NCBI GenBank assembly: GCA_026874595.1
Contig: CM049320.1
Span: forward strand, 42,418,714 to 42,482,713
Reading direction: 5' to 3'
Length of the DNA stretch: 64,000 nt
Source: Sipunculus nudus
Lineage: Eukaryota > Annelida > Sipuncula > Golfingiida > Sipunculidae
Both the position numbers and the translations under genes were made by a program. Positions 1 through 12,414 of the stretch are shown here, one piece after another (positions within the stretch are counted from its first letter, which is position 1; the number at the start of each line of letters is the position of its first letter). The notes under the pieces were generated by a model. It was not told the origin of the DNA, did not search any database, and saw only the letters and a list, made by a program, of their open reading frames with translations.

Positions 1-2170
1 GTTCTAAATGGAAGCTGCACCCATTCAAAGTTCCTATCTCAATTCATCGAATACATTTTGTACAATTTTCTCACATTTTTTTTCAATACTATGTTATATT
101 CATGTTCATTTATATAGTCCAGAGAACATCAACAAAAAACAATACCTTTCAAGTTATGATTCGACCTGTATTTTCGTCATAAATTCAAGATTTTAGCGGA
201 GCTCCTGAAACATTTACAAGCCGTGTGCCATGTCGACCTTGACCATCTTATTTGTGAAGTTTGTATCCAATAAATTAACTAAAATACTTTCAACTTGTAT
301 ATATGCATGCAGGTTTTCTAAAAGTGAACTACTCAGCTGAAAAACCTAATCTGTGACTTACATTCCCAACTGTGCTCACACTTTGTATATTGAGAGAAAT
401 ATTAATGTCTAATTAAAGTGCATTATAGGAATACTTATGACCAGGGGCAAAGTATATGACAGGTAAGCTAAAAGGAGCTAAAATGTGAAATGACTGATAT
501 ACATTTGTCATTCTAAACATAATAATTAAAGAGGTTGAAAAGGAAAAGAATTAAGATAACACCACCGGTATCAGAAAATTGATAAAGTGATCTATGATAA
601 ATCAACACACACATCGATATTCAGATCAACTCTTTCAAGATCTATAGAAAAATTGATGCTTCCGTGGGATATGGGGTTCAGAGTGTACCAACTGTGGTGA
701 AATATTATTACTCATATTCTTGCAAAACTCTATGGTTACTGGTTTAAATAATTAATGTTTGATTTAGAGACAAACATTTTTGTGGTCATTGCCATTTCCT
801 GGTCAAATAAAGGAATGTTGACGTCTTTGTCTCTAAATGGACAAATTATAGTAGATGGAAAAATAAAAAAAAAAACCCAGAAAATTAGCACACGAACTGT
901 AAAGACCCTCATTTTCTGCTTAACCATGCACTTGTGTCCACGACGGCTCTCTGCAAGTCACATTAGATATTTGATGGGGTGGAATTCGACCAAATATCAT
1001 ATATCATTTATAGCAATAACTCAAATATTTTTGACAATATACATTCAATAGTACATATAGTCTCATAGAGAACAATCATATAATTTATTAAAGCAGTGAC
1101 TCGCCATATGATATGTATGTAAAAGGAATCTTGGATCGCTTTAGGCTGTCCAACAGCAGTTTTTACTGGTTTGAAAAATGATAGCACACACCATTTTATA
1201 ATAACTAATCTTATTATAAAATAAAAGATAATTACACGTGATCAGCCTGTCTGGCGGTATAAAGCCAGCTAGCGGTATAAACAAAAGAACAAATGGACAG
1301 ACCTGATAACTGTAGGTTAACCAGGGCCTTAATTAATTTTGACAATAAAGCTGACCTGAAAGAATTATTTTAGATTGCAATAAGTAAGTCAACATTGGTG
1401 GCGCCACTAAATGTATATTTTGCATTTTGCTCCCATGATCAATATGTTGGTAAACTTTGTGATGACAGCGACTTTATTGAGAAATCTGCCATTTTGTATG
1501 TATTTTTACTGGCAAGGGTCTTAACTTTTGTGGTGCTTCAAACTTTGCATGCTAACTGTCGTAAAGGTGTAAATGGGGCACATTATTTAAGTGTTATAAA
1601 CCAGCAAACAATATTTGTTCAGCACATTCGTACACTCAAAAGAGTCCTGCATCGAGGGTGCTCAATACCATGTTTTGGTCATTTAGCTCGCGGAATATTG
1701 GTCACGGTGACCTAATTCTGTAGATTACTGGGAATTATGACAAGGACCGATACGGATTAAGTGAAAAATTCCAAGGTTCAGCTTTTACGGTTTGTGTCTT
1801 GATAAAGGACAGCTTAAAGTAGTTTATATGAGTCCGGGACTATGCCTGGCGGCCATTTTGGATTTAAGCAAATTTAGCAATTTTCAACTAATTTTGCTAG
1901 ACTTAATATGCGCACCCAGGTGCATTTCCGAGACCAATGGTGCCAAAATACTTTCTGTTGCAATTTGTGGTGGGTCAGTCATAGTGACTGGTATATTAGT
2001 GTCGCCGCAATAACTTACAAGGTCTTTGATGAATTTTCACGAAACTCGCCATAACTATACTTTGCCAATAGATTACTACTAGAGTCTCGCCAGAGTTCGA
2101 TTATGGGCAAAATCTACTTAATTAAATAAGGTCAAAGTTTACTAGGCTATTCTGTGACGTTGCCGCGATA
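1..2170. other. Unique AT-rich sequence, no gene seen
   Basis: Short open frames only, none with recognisable protein features or good splice context. No tRNA, hairpin or tandem array was noticed before the MITE that starts at 2179. Confidence 0.5.
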
Positions 2171-2178
2171 ACTTACCA

Positions 2179-2662
2179 CAGTGGCGTCAAATTATCTTCC
2201 GGGGGGGGGGGGGGGGGGGGGTGACTCGCAGACACACACACATGTAAACACACACATGTGAACTCATAAATGGAAAGAAGAAAGTTTATAATTTTATTCA
2301 TTTATTAATTTCGTTTGCAATACATAAATATTATTCTGTTTCATTAACCACCCCATCCTTGCCAACAACTAGGGGGATATAGTTCATAGTGAACTCATAA
2401 ATGGAACCAAAGTTTATAATTCTGTTCATTAATATATTTCGCTTGCAATACATAAATATTATTCTGTTTCATTGACCATCCCATCCTTGCCAACAACTAG
2501 GGGGTTATAGTTCATAGTGAACTCATAAATGGAAAGAAAGTTTATAATTCTATTCATTAATATATTTGGTTTGCAATACATAAATGTTATTCTGTTTCAT
2601 TGAGCATCCCCTCCTTGCCATCAACCGGTAAACCCCCCCCCCCCCCTATATTGAGGCCCCTG
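2179..2662. mobile_element. hAT-type MITE, copy 1 (484 bp)
   Basis: Termini CAGTGGCGTCAA and (inverted) CAGGGGCCTCAA are flanked by a perfect 8-bp duplication ACTTACCA (2171-2178 and 2663-2670), the hAT signature. A G-run (2201-2221) follows the left end and a C-run (about 2633-2646) precedes the right end. The core is three units of a ~130-bp tandem repeat starting GTGAACTCATAAATGG at about 2258, 2390 and 2517. No transposase. Same family as 8337-8786. Confidence 0.85.
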
Positions 2663-2670
2663 ACTTACCA

Positions 2671-2960
2671 GGATTATGCATGATCGATGTTTCGTGAACA
2701 CAGCTTGCAGAATATAGATAAACATGACCTTATTTAAGGCTTGCAAGAATTCTTTTTCAACTTAGCTAAAAAGTACACCCTAGGTTCAGTGGTTACTTTT
2801 TGTGCCCTGCTTTGGTATCTAATTTCCAATTATTCTGGGGGATATTTTAAGCCCCATAGGTCGGAAAATATGGGTTACAGAGACATAATTTCAGGTTTTA
2901 GGGACCACTTCTGAGTACAGATGGCAGCACTTGGTTTACCATTAGCAGTGTCTGGATGTT
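2671..2960 (+). repeat. Family A fragment
   Basis: Shares the block TTGCAGAATATAGAT with later family A copies at about 8120 and 13570, followed by the TTTCAACTTAGCTAAAAAGTAC segment in decayed form and the unit containing ATATGGGTTACAGAGACAT. The copy is partial and lacks a 3' hairpin. Confidence 0.6.
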
Positions 2961-3164
2961 GGCCACTTGTGACAGCTCTATAAATAGCTTTGGCACAGTG
3001 CCAGGATTGGAAGAGGCGTACATACTTCTATAAAAGCTTAGTGTGGTGTTTTCATGGTATTGTCATTGTATTATTTTAAAGTCTGTTTATTTCAAAGTAA
3101 TTTTAAGTAGGGACCTTGATATTTTAAATATCTTAAATTTTGCATGTACAACTATCTTGGAAAG

Positions 3165-4520
3165 TTTTCTCGTAAACAAGACAGGTAGTGCAACCTACCT
3201 TTGTTTTTGTAAAATTAATAAATGCCCTTTTCTTAGGAACGATTGGCAGTATTGGCCTGAAATTATGCAAATATATAGATCTTTGACTCCTCCCTCTTGT
3301 ACTCAAGACCGGTGGTGCCTTCTGCAATCATTATCCCGTAGCATCCATCAGTACATGTGCTTTGGGTAAAAATTGCTGATATCTCAGGAATGGGTCAAGG
3401 TATTATCCTGAAATTTGGCATATTCATCCATCTGGGAAATTTTTCTTGTAAACCAGACAGGTGGCGCCACTCACCATTCCGTTTTTGTAGAAAAAATTAA
3501 TGTCCGTTACTCGGGAGTGAATTGTAGTAATGGCCTGAAATTGTGCATATCTATAGATCTTTGACTCCTCCATCTTGTACTAAAGGCTGGTGGCATCATC
3601 TGCAATCGTTTTCCTATGGCTCCATCCATACATGTGCGTTGGGTAAAATTGCTCATACTTCAGGAGTGGGTCAAGGTATGGAACTGAATTTTGTTATGTT
3701 CATTCATCATGGAATGTTTTCTGGTAAACCAGACAGGTGGCGCAACACACCTTTTCGTTTTTATAGAATAAATAAATGTCCGTTTCTCGGGAGCGATTTG
3801 CAGTATTGGCCTGAAATTGTGCATATTCATATATCTTTGACTCCTCCATCATGTGCACAAGACTGGTGGCGCCATCTGCAATCGTATTCCCGCGGTGTCA
3901 ATATGCACGTGTGCTATGGGTGAAATTCTCATATCTCAGGAGTTGGCCAAGGTATTGTTCCGACATTTAGCCTGTTCATTCATCTTGGAAAGTTTTCTCG
4001 TAAACCAGACAGATAGCGCAACTTACCTTTCTGTTTTGGTTGAATAAATTAATGCATTTTTCTAAGTTTCAGAAATATGATTTAAATTAGACATCATACC
4101 AGGCAACGTTAACAACCATGGGTTTTCAGCTCTCTGTGGCTATATTAAGACGGCTGTACATGGATGATAAATAATTGGTATAATAGATATAATTTAAATT
4201 ATAATAATTGGCGCCATCTGCAATCATTATCGCGTAGCATCCATCAGAACATGTGCTTTGGGTGAAAACTAATGATATCTCAGGAGTGGGTCAAGGTATC
4301 ATTCTGAAATTTGGAGATATTTGCAATATTGGCCTAAAATTGTGTAAATATATAGTTCTTGACTACCCCATGTTGTGTTCACGACTGTCGGCCCCATCCT
4401 TAATAGTTTTCCCGTGGCGTCCATCTGTACATGTGCTTTTGGTGAAAATTGCTGATATCTCAGGAGTGGTTCAAGGTATTGGTCTGATATTTGGCATGTC
4501 TATCCATCTTTGAAAGTAAA
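3165..4520 (-). repeat. Diverged family C tandem array, reverse orientation
   Basis: Units of about 276 bp, marked by ACAGGTGGCGC-like segments at 3180, 3457, 3731 and 4007, with further partial units at 4200-4520. Read on the minus strand each unit matches the family C core (TTGCAGATGGCGCCACCAGT, then a block like GATCTATA..CATGCA). Ends are lost. Short plus-strand frames here are products of the repeat. Confidence 0.65.
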
Positions 4521-4583
4521 ACCAGGCAGGTACTTTGAAAATATTCTTCACTGAAATCATTGGACCAAATTCTTTTATAATTA

Positions 4584-5424
4584 AACTAGATGTGTCGGAA
4601 CGACACGAATGCCCCCGCCTGGGGCAAATTAGAAACATTTGTTAAATTTTGTAAAAAAATGTTATGTTCGGAAGGTGTCGTATGGTCAAAAGTAGGTCAA
4701 CAAAGGAAAAATGCAAACTTGATCTGTAACGGGTCATTATCAAGCAACACACCAAAAATCAGGCCAGTATCTGCAGGCATTGTGAAAAAAAGTCCATACA
4801 TGTGCATTTTTCATAAAAATTTCTGTCTTTCATGAAATTTTCTATGTTCAGGATCTCTGTCATATGGTCAAAAATAGGTCAACTGGGATAAAACGCGAAC
4901 TCGATCTGTAACTAGTCATTATCTGCCTACACACCAAAAATCAGGCCAATATCTGCTGGCATTGCGAAAAAAAGTCCGTACATGTGTATTTGTCATGAAC
5001 ATTTATATTTTTTATGAAATTTTCTATGTTCAAGAGCCGTAAAACGGTCAAAAATAGGTCAACTAGGACGAAACGCGAACTCGATCTGTAACTGGTCAAT
5101 ATCTGCCCACACACCAAAAATCAGGCCAATATCTGCAGGCATTGCGAAAAAAAAGTCCGTACATGTGTATTTGTCATGAAAATTTCTATTTTTCATGAAA
5201 TTTTCTAAGTTAAGGAGCCGTACAACGGTCAAAATAGGTCAACCGGGACGAAACGCGAACTCGATCTGTAACTGGTCATTATCTGCTCACACACCAAAAA
5301 TCAGGCCAATATCTGCAGGCATTGCGAAAAAAAGTCCGTACAACTGTTTGATTGCGGAAGGACGGAAGGACGGACATGGGTAAAACTATATGCCCCGGCC
5401 ACTTTGTGGCGGGGGCATAAAAAA
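4584..5424 (+). mobile_element. Family B non-autonomous element with 5' palindrome, ~180-bp tandem core and 3' hairpin
   Basis: Starts ACTAGA, then the palindrome GTGTCG-gaa-CGACAC (4592-4606), then ATGCCCCCGCC (4609-4619). The core has four units of about 180 bp, each with ACACACCAAAAATCAGGCCA. It ends with repeated GGACGG, then a 13-bp hairpin (5390-5402 with 5406-5418, TTT loop, one mismatch) and an A-run. The 5' ATGCCCCCGCC is the exact complement of the hairpin's distal arm. The architecture matches Helitron/Helentron-type non-autonomous elements. Confidence 0.75.
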
Positions 5425-7163
5425 TGATCCCAGAGATGATCTCTTTAAAATTTGTTTAAATAGTATTATTTTGGTGAATTTTCACAGAGTTAAAGGAATT
5501 TGAATTCGGAATTTTTGGCCAAGTAAGGTAACTAACATTACAATCTTAGAAACGGCATGAACTAGCATCAACAAATATTATGCTAATGTTTTTCACATGA
5601 CTCTGATTTAAAATTTAGGTTTTGTACGTGGTACCACCTGCATCCACCTGTTTGTTAAGGGGGGAAACTGTTAATTATACCCTGTTTCAGCCAATACTGT
5701 TTTTAATATTTCACAAGAATAATCAAAGGGTTGGGTTCTCTCAGTTGTACAAGAGTATACGGGTTAACGTAAATCCTGTTTTTTTTTTATCACCGCGGCC
5801 TTTAAAACAAACTCAAAATCGAAAATCTCGACTTTTTTAACACAGGCTGCGGACTTAAATAGATGGTTTATCTGAAATGGACTGATAAAAGCCTGCTCCG
5901 GCCAGACATGGAACACTTGCGGGCGATAAAAGGAGATAAAGCACGCCACAGAGGAATACTCTTTGTAGTCACAGAATTATTGTATCAATTGTATGATGCA
6001 AATATCCATATACAATGTCATAGTTATTTGCATACGAATTGTCACGTTAAATTGTCAATTTTGAACAATATTAGCACTCATGACGATTAAAATGAATGAG
6101 ATTATTTAGGGTGAGACTTGTAGCGACATCTGTTAGACAGACATAATTGGTATCACCGTTCAACTGTTCATAAACTGACTAAGCCGGACAGCCTCGGTGT
6201 CTATGGAAATTGTTTATAAAAGAGTTACAAGAAATTTAATCAAGTTAATTTAGAACACTATAACATCTCTATAAAAGCTTCAGTTGGGTATTTTAAAGAT
6301 ATATTTTAATAAATCTGGTATATGTACCGTATATCGGACGGAGATATTCTTGCCAACTTATCCCTTTTCTGCAAACCTTCATCCTTGAATGCTTTTGGCC
6401 CGGTCATTTACTTTTGTATAATTTCTGGTTTTATTTTTTATATGCATTCAAGGATACATTATACGCATTTAAATACTGGTAGAGGGGGAAATCTGCTTAT
6501 GGATGTAAATGGTAGAATATTTTACCACAGCGAGTGGAATATGGCGAATAAGCGTATTTTATAGGCAGCCTGTGAAGTGCAGTATTCTTGTTTACTAATT
6601 ATTTTTTATTAGATTTGGGAAAACTGCTCTGCTGATCTGTACAAACTACTAAAAGGAAAATTGTTTTTTCTTTAATCACCCCGAAAATTGAATAATTTGT
6701 AACTGATTTTTGGTTGAGTTATAGAAAACTGAAGTTGGTCATTCATCCGAGTAAGCCCAAATCAAACTGAGGGCTGCAATAGGCATCTGTTATTTTTCTA
6801 AACATTTTATGGATATGTCAGCTTGAAAAAAGCATTGAAGCGAGAGTCTTAATATTTTAAAAAGATTTTGTAACATGCAAATATTTTGTCTGTATATATC
6901 AATAGATTGGCAGACTGGAAAGTGTCAGATTTGGCAACGAGCCAAAGGTCAGTATGGATCTATTTATAGCTTTGGCAGACTGCCAAGTGTGTCAGATTAT
7001 GCGATAGTCAAGAGTTTACTAAGTGCACCCAGCAACAGGTCTATAGTTCATTCAGTGCAGCCAGGTGCAGGTCAAAAGTTCACTCAGTGCAGTAGCTTGA
7101 GCCAGCAATTCGTTCCAGTTCACTGGGGGCAACTTCCTTTCTTACCTAAGCCTGGTTAGCCCA
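5425..7163. other. Sequence without recognisable genes
   Basis: AT-rich, with several short open frames of no recognisable family. A stretch at 6961-6990 (TATTTATAGCTTTGGCAGAC) repeats one near 2980, so part of this is dispersed repeat. Nothing else could be supported. Confidence 0.45.
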
Positions 7164-7229
7164 GTGCACCCGCTGACTCAAGAGAAGTTTGATATGCATC
7201 AGCCTTATATTTTGATGTTTTCATGCATT

Positions 7230-7400
7230 TGTTATGGCTTTCTCGTTCACAAGACTGGTGTCGCCACCTACTATGACTTTTGCACAGTGTATGTGCCTGC
7301 TTATTATATCAACCTGAAATTGTGCATATCTACACATATCAGATAGCTTTGTCTTATACAAGACTGGTGGCGCCACCTGCAATAATTTTTGTGTTGTGTG
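7230..7400 (-). repeat. Family C core fragment with GGTGGCGCCACC
   Basis: Two decayed units, one with ACTGGTGTCGCCACCTAC and one with the exact 12-bp palindrome at 7366-7377. The neighbouring sequence matches the reverse-oriented C units at 3165-4520. Confidence 0.55.
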
Positions 7401-7559
7401 CACCCATGCCAGTACTTCAGCAGTGATGTTTGTGTGATTGGTTCTTCATCAAAATGTTTGGTATTAGCATCGCTCAAGTACATATTACACGTCTTTGAAA
7501 AGAAAGGGTCCAGCATTGAAGCATTATACCTGGTGTATATGCCACTCCACAGGTTCGCA

Positions 7560-8180
7560 TAAGGCGTGTAGGCCTCGTTTTTTTCAGCTGAGCTAAAAAG
7601 TACATTCAAACGTGGTTACGATTTGTGCCCTGCTTTATTAGCAAATTTTCTATTTTCTGGAGGAGGGGGGTTATTCATTAAAGCCCGACAGCTCGGAGAA
7701 TATGGGTAACAAAGACCTAATTTCAGATGTCTGAAGAGAACTTTTGAGGAACTCTCAGGAGGTCAGGGTAGAAGATTCTAGGTCCAATGGTTATTATTTC
7801 TGTCCTGCTTTGATGTCAAATTTTCAATAATTCTAGGGGGTAATTATAAGCCCCACAGCTCGGAGAATATGGGTAACAGAGACCTAATATCAGGTTTCCA
7901 ATGAGCCTTTTCATGGACCTCCCACGCTGTCAAGCATGAGATAATGGCCTTATTTTTATAGCTGTTGTCTTATTTAGAAGAAAATGATTGCAAATGTTCT
8001 GAATATTTTGAGGAGGGGCAGGAAGATTTGTACGCCTAAAGCACATTACTCGATATTTCAGGGCAAAACAGTGAAACTAGGCATAACTGAACATTTGTTA
8101 CTGGTTCAAACAGCGAAATTGATGTTTCAAGAACACAGCATGCAGAATATAGATCACCATGGCCTTATTTAGGGTTTGCA
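7560..8180 (+). repeat. Family A copy, interrupted (continues at 10283)
   Basis: Contains CAGCTGAGCTAAAAAGTAC, two GAATATGGGTAACAGAGACC-type units and TATAGATCACCATGGCCTTA. It stops at GGGTTTGCA (8172-8180) and resumes after the same nine bases at 10283-10291. The uninterrupted paralogue is at 13561-13640. Confidence 0.75.
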
Positions 8181-8336
8181 TAGTCCATACATGGACCTCA
8201 ATGTCCCATGATACCTCTGCTGGACGGACATCACGGTCCATGGGTCCAATGTAAATTCAATATAGACACTCCGCAACGTATTTGCAACATTAGGTCGAGG
8301 GCCCTCGGAGGAGATGACAGGTCTGATCACTCGAAG

Positions 8337-8442
8337 CAGTGGCGTCAATTATTCTTCCCGGGTGGGGGGGATGACTTTGTATATTTATACACACACACAC
8401 ACACAAATATCTTTTTCAGCATCTTTGAGTGACATATTCAAC

Positions 8443-8481
<39 letters not shown>

Positions 8482-8786
8482 TTAAATGTATGTATATATA
8501 CATATATGTATATATATATATGATTATATATACACTTAATCATATTTCAAATAATTATGTTTTAATAGAAAAGTTATTTTGTTATTCAAAGCAAGGTTTA
8601 GATATAACATTTTTTAGTGAATGGATCCAAAGTCTTTAATTCTATTTATTAATATTATTCTTTTGCAATATTATAATATTATTCTCTGAAAAGCGGGGGG
8701 GGGGGGGGTGATTACATTGGCCATCCCCCCCTTTCCAAAAAGTGGGGGGTATATATACCCCCATCCCCCCTATATTGACGCCCCTG
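8337..8786. mobile_element. hAT-type MITE, copy 2 (450 bp), nested
   Basis: Ends CAGTGGCGTCAA and (inverted) CAGGGGCGTCAA, with an exact 8-bp duplication ACTCGAAG (8329-8336, 8787-8794). The right inverted repeat of the host element (about 10004-10025) keeps the uninterrupted sequence, confirming the insertion. G-runs and C-runs sit near the ends, and a CA/TA microsatellite fills 8390-8525. Confidence 0.88.
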
Positions 8787-8870
8787 ACTCGAAGAAATTG
8801 CCTCAGGCTTATAACCACTATATTCACTACCTTTTGCATGTACGATTTACATTCTAACTGACAAAAAGTC

Positions 8871-9062
8871 TTATTTTACAGGTTCTTTCTTGTACAACCC
8901 ACACAACGCTGTGTATCCAATGTGGCCATTTGTCGCAATGCAACGTGGGAAGGATTCATACTCTCCGGGCAGAGACTCCGCCTTTGAAAGGTCTCTCAGT
9001 TCACGTGAATAGGGCCTGATTATAAGATGCGGGATATCAGCAAGGAACCACAATCTGCTTTG
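8871..9062 (-). pseudogene. Unidentified protein-like fragment inside the 2.1-kb TIR element
   Basis: An open minus-strand frame of about 60 codons (including RPYSRELRDLSKAESLPG and YTALCGLYKKEP), GC-richer than its surroundings. It is preceded by a possible acceptor (AATTAACCAG) and followed by GTAAAA after the KKEP codons. I do not recognise the family. It could be a captured host exon, a transposase remnant or chance. Confidence 0.3.
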
Positions 9063-10144
9063 CGTTGATCGCGCTGGTTAATTGCAGAAATAAATAAACG
9101 TATACATAAATAGAAATTGTATCTGTAGTTGTAGATTTATGTGGCAAAATTTATTTCCTCATTCTTTCTTTGTTCAACTCCTACCGCGCTCTCTCTCTCT
9201 CTCTTTCAACTGGTAAGATATAATAACAAAATATATTAAATTTTAAGACCTTTATGTAAATATATTAAAATTTCATTCCTATAAATATATATATGTGTGT
9301 GTATGTGTTCACATAAACTTCATTCTACGAAAAATGGCCCATTATAGCAGGTACAACATCTGGAAAATAACTTCCAATAATAATCTTAATATCAATTTAA
9401 TAGTGTCTCGCATGGAAATAAAAAAGTAAATATATGAAATTATTTTCAGCAGAGCACCATATTTCACTGAGAGTTATAGTTTTTGCTAATTTAATGCCTT
9501 TTGGTTTCAACAATTTCAGCATCTTTACAGAGAAGTGGTTCGAAATTATTATGATATATTGAGCTGGATATTTTCGTGCCACTTTTACGGTCCCGCATAA
9601 TTAATTAAAAAAAAAAAAAGGTTCGCCTATACGATGTATTATTTTTAGGAAAATATATTTGAGCCCTGTAAAATGCATTTGTTAAATTTTATGAGTTAAG
9701 TTAAACATCCTGAAAAAAATAAAGCTGCACCCCAATGTAAATATAATTAAAAATAAAGATCATGAAAAATATGGCAATCTACTTGGTTAATAAAAAATGT
9801 GGGAAATAAAAGCATTTTCAAATACGTTTAAGTCATTTGTTTAAATAATGTTTGTTCACAAATTATAATTGCGTTGAAGAAGGATAACGTCTTATAAATG
9901 TGATCATTGGCAAACTTTTCACTTAAAACATGCAGATTTCATAAATAATATTTAAACGTTTAATATTTAAAATTACACAACACAGTCAGTGATTTCTATT
10001 GAGTGATTTCTTCGAGTGATCAGACTTGTCATCTCCTCCGAGGGCCCTCGACCTATCGTTGCAAATACGTTGCGGAGTGTCTTTATTGAATTTACATTGG
10101 GCCCGTGGACCGTGATGTCCGTCCAGCAGAGGTATCAAAGGACA

Positions 10145-10252
10145 TAGTCCATCTCTGGACCCTTGTGTCCTATGTTAGACCTGATGGACGGACACGTAGA
10201 CGTGTCCGTCCATCAGGTCTAACATACGACACAAGGGTCCAGAGATGGACTA
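10145..10252. repeat. 108-bp near-perfect palindrome
   Basis: Arms 10145-10197 and 10200-10252 (53 bp each) are complementary with one mismatch, separated by two bases (centre GACACGT-AG-ACGTGTC). It is absent from the matching place in the left inverted repeat of the host element. Confidence 0.9.
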
Positions 10253-10398
10253 CATAGGACATAGAGGTCCATGTATGGACTAGGGTTTGCAAGGATTTTT
10301 TTTTCAACCGAGATAAAAAGTAGACCTACAAGTCTTCAGTACTGATAGTAATAGTCATAATCAATAATCATATGAACTTTCAGGACACTATAGAGTAA

Positions 10399-10960
10399 GG
10401 GGGGGGGGGGGGGGGGGGGTAATATCGGACACTTTTGGCTTCGTCTGCTTACCATTCCATGACCAATCAAAATAACGCCGGTTTTCGGATATCATTTCAA
10501 ACCTCACGAACAGGAGATCTTTTTAAGACTAAACACGTAGAGGTCAAGCGCTCTCTAGTACAAAAAAATTGCAAGAGACGCCGCGGAGGTTCACCTGGGT
10601 AATATCGGACACCACCCGGGTAATATCGGACACCGGGCTAAACGGCGATACCTTGCGCAGGGGTTGACATTTATATCATGGAAAACTGACGTTGACAGCT
10701 GGCACAGACGCAATAACAAGAACAAAACTATGGTTTAATGGGAAAACATGGTCAAATCTTTCATTTGATCAGTTTTTCTACCAATGGTAACCCGTGGATG
10801 AGCCCTGTTTGTGGGTTTCTTCTATGGACCTGACTGCGAGATCGTGACTTGCAAAGTGCCAGACGATTCGTCACAGAAAGGCAGTTCTCACAGATCGCGG
10901 AAATTTGCAAACTAAAATGTTTTAAGCTGTTTTTTTTTTTTGTATAAAATATCAATAATT
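10399..10960. other. G-run and GGGTAATATCGGACAC direct repeats
   Basis: A G-run at 10399-10419 is followed by GGTAATATCGGACAC at 10418. The 16-mer GGGTAATATCGGACAC recurs at 10597 and 10618. These look like the end of a repeat element, but no partner end was found. The rest of the interval shows no gene. Confidence 0.4.
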
Positions 10961-10964
10961 ACTA

Positions 10965-12040
10965 TAGTCCGTTTCATCCCCTCATGTCCACCTGTTTTTT
11001 GCTATGAAAATTTTTATTAGGTACATTTCAAGGGAAACAATTATAGTGTAGAGGAGAGGATTACAGAACCTAATTTGCAACTAGGTAACTAAATTCCTAC
11101 CTGATGCCATATTTGAGTAACAGAATTTTCTTAAAATATGAGAAATCAGTCTACATTTTACAACATATCAGACCCACTTATGGCGGTCAAGGTCATTGGT
11201 CACATGCAAAAACAGCCTCAACTGATAGACTGGTACCCTGCTCTATTATGGCCCTCAGCCAAGCATAGAGACAGGCGTACAACGCCATCTTTAGTACGCC
11301 CAGTTGCAACTCCTGACTTACCTGTAGACTGGTTCCTGCACGCTCATACCGATTGTCATGGACGTTTACGCGATCCTGGCTTGTTATCCGTGAAGATTTC
11401 TTATAAAATTACTTTCTTTAGTTATTTATATTTTCCAAATATTGAAAAACGAGTTGCTGCACAAAAATTGACCGATGGATGTGTAGTTGATACGATATAC
11501 TGAGTCTTTGATATTCCACGGTACGTGGCATTGGTTTATTATCAATATCTATTAATCTAATCATAAATGTCACACGAAATGTACAGCCAACTTTAAGCAA
11601 CTTCTCTGAGCAAACGAAATGCTTATTTTTATCATATGTAATACATACTTGAATTGGAACCAGTCCGCCGGGAGTACTGAAAATGGCGTTTTACGCCCGT
11701 CTCTATGATTGGCTTAGAGCAGCGGTGCCATAATAGAGCGGGGTACCGGTCTACCTCAACTGACAGCTGCTGATTGGATGATCACATGTAAACACTCTAA
11801 ACAATATTACCAGCTAAAACAAAGATGGCTACTTATGGAGGGACACACATTTTCTGCCAGATCATAGTAAAGAGACTAAATTGTTGTGAAACATGAACGG
11901 GGGATTTATTGTAAAATTCTGAACTGCCATATTAGGTAGTCACTTCCATATGTTGTTTACTTGGAAAATATTGAAAAATACAAACTTTTAAGTAAATTAT
12001 CTACAAAAAATAGGTGGACAGCAGGTGGTGAAATGGACTA
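10965..12040. mobile_element. 1.08-kb TIR element with TA target duplication
   Basis: Inverted ends TAGTCCGTTTCATCCCC and (complement) TAGTCCATTTCACC lead into GTCCACCTGTTTTTT-like sequence, with TA on each side (10963-10964, 12041-12042). A second, internal inverted repeat pairs 11230-11340 with 11655-11756 (GCTCTATTATGGC in both). No transposase. TA duplication suggests Tc1/mariner-type mobilisation. Confidence 0.7.
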
Positions 12041-12414
12041 TAACATCCTAGATTAAATGCCGATATAAAATGTGTATTTTCCCAGTCTATAATCAATAAT
12101 ACCATTATTTCTGGTAATTCTAAAATACATTGAGATTTGAGGACTTCTGTTACGGTATGAGTCTGATGCATGCAAAATGCCGGAACTTATAGTTTTACCC
12201 TATATGAATATAAAGTGATATTTTAAATGCAAAAATGCAAATTAACATGATTATATGCAAACATAATAATAGATAAGTATAACATTTTAATATTTGCAAT
12301 TTTTTTAGTAAACTATTCAGTTATAAAAGTTGCATCCAAGAAACTTTAAATGCCGATATATATAGCAAATATGTGACATTATTACCCAGTGTACTATGAA
12401 CTTATATAGGCCTA

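Larger units (their letters stand above)
8181..10282. mobile_element. 2.1-kb TIR element with 9-bp target-site duplication (Mutator/Merlin-like size class)
   Basis: Both ends read TAGTCCATACATGGACCTC inward (8181-8199; complement at 10264-10282). The inverted repeat continues, about 160 bp in all, through the CGAGGGCCCTCGGAGGAGAT block. It is flanked by GGGTTTGCA on both sides (8172-8180, 10283-10291). A 9-bp duplication fits Mutator-like or Merlin elements; the family is not settled. No transposase was seen, so it is non-autonomous. A hAT MITE (8337-8786) lies inside the left inverted repeat, and a large palindrome (10145-10252) inside the right one. Confidence 0.85.
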
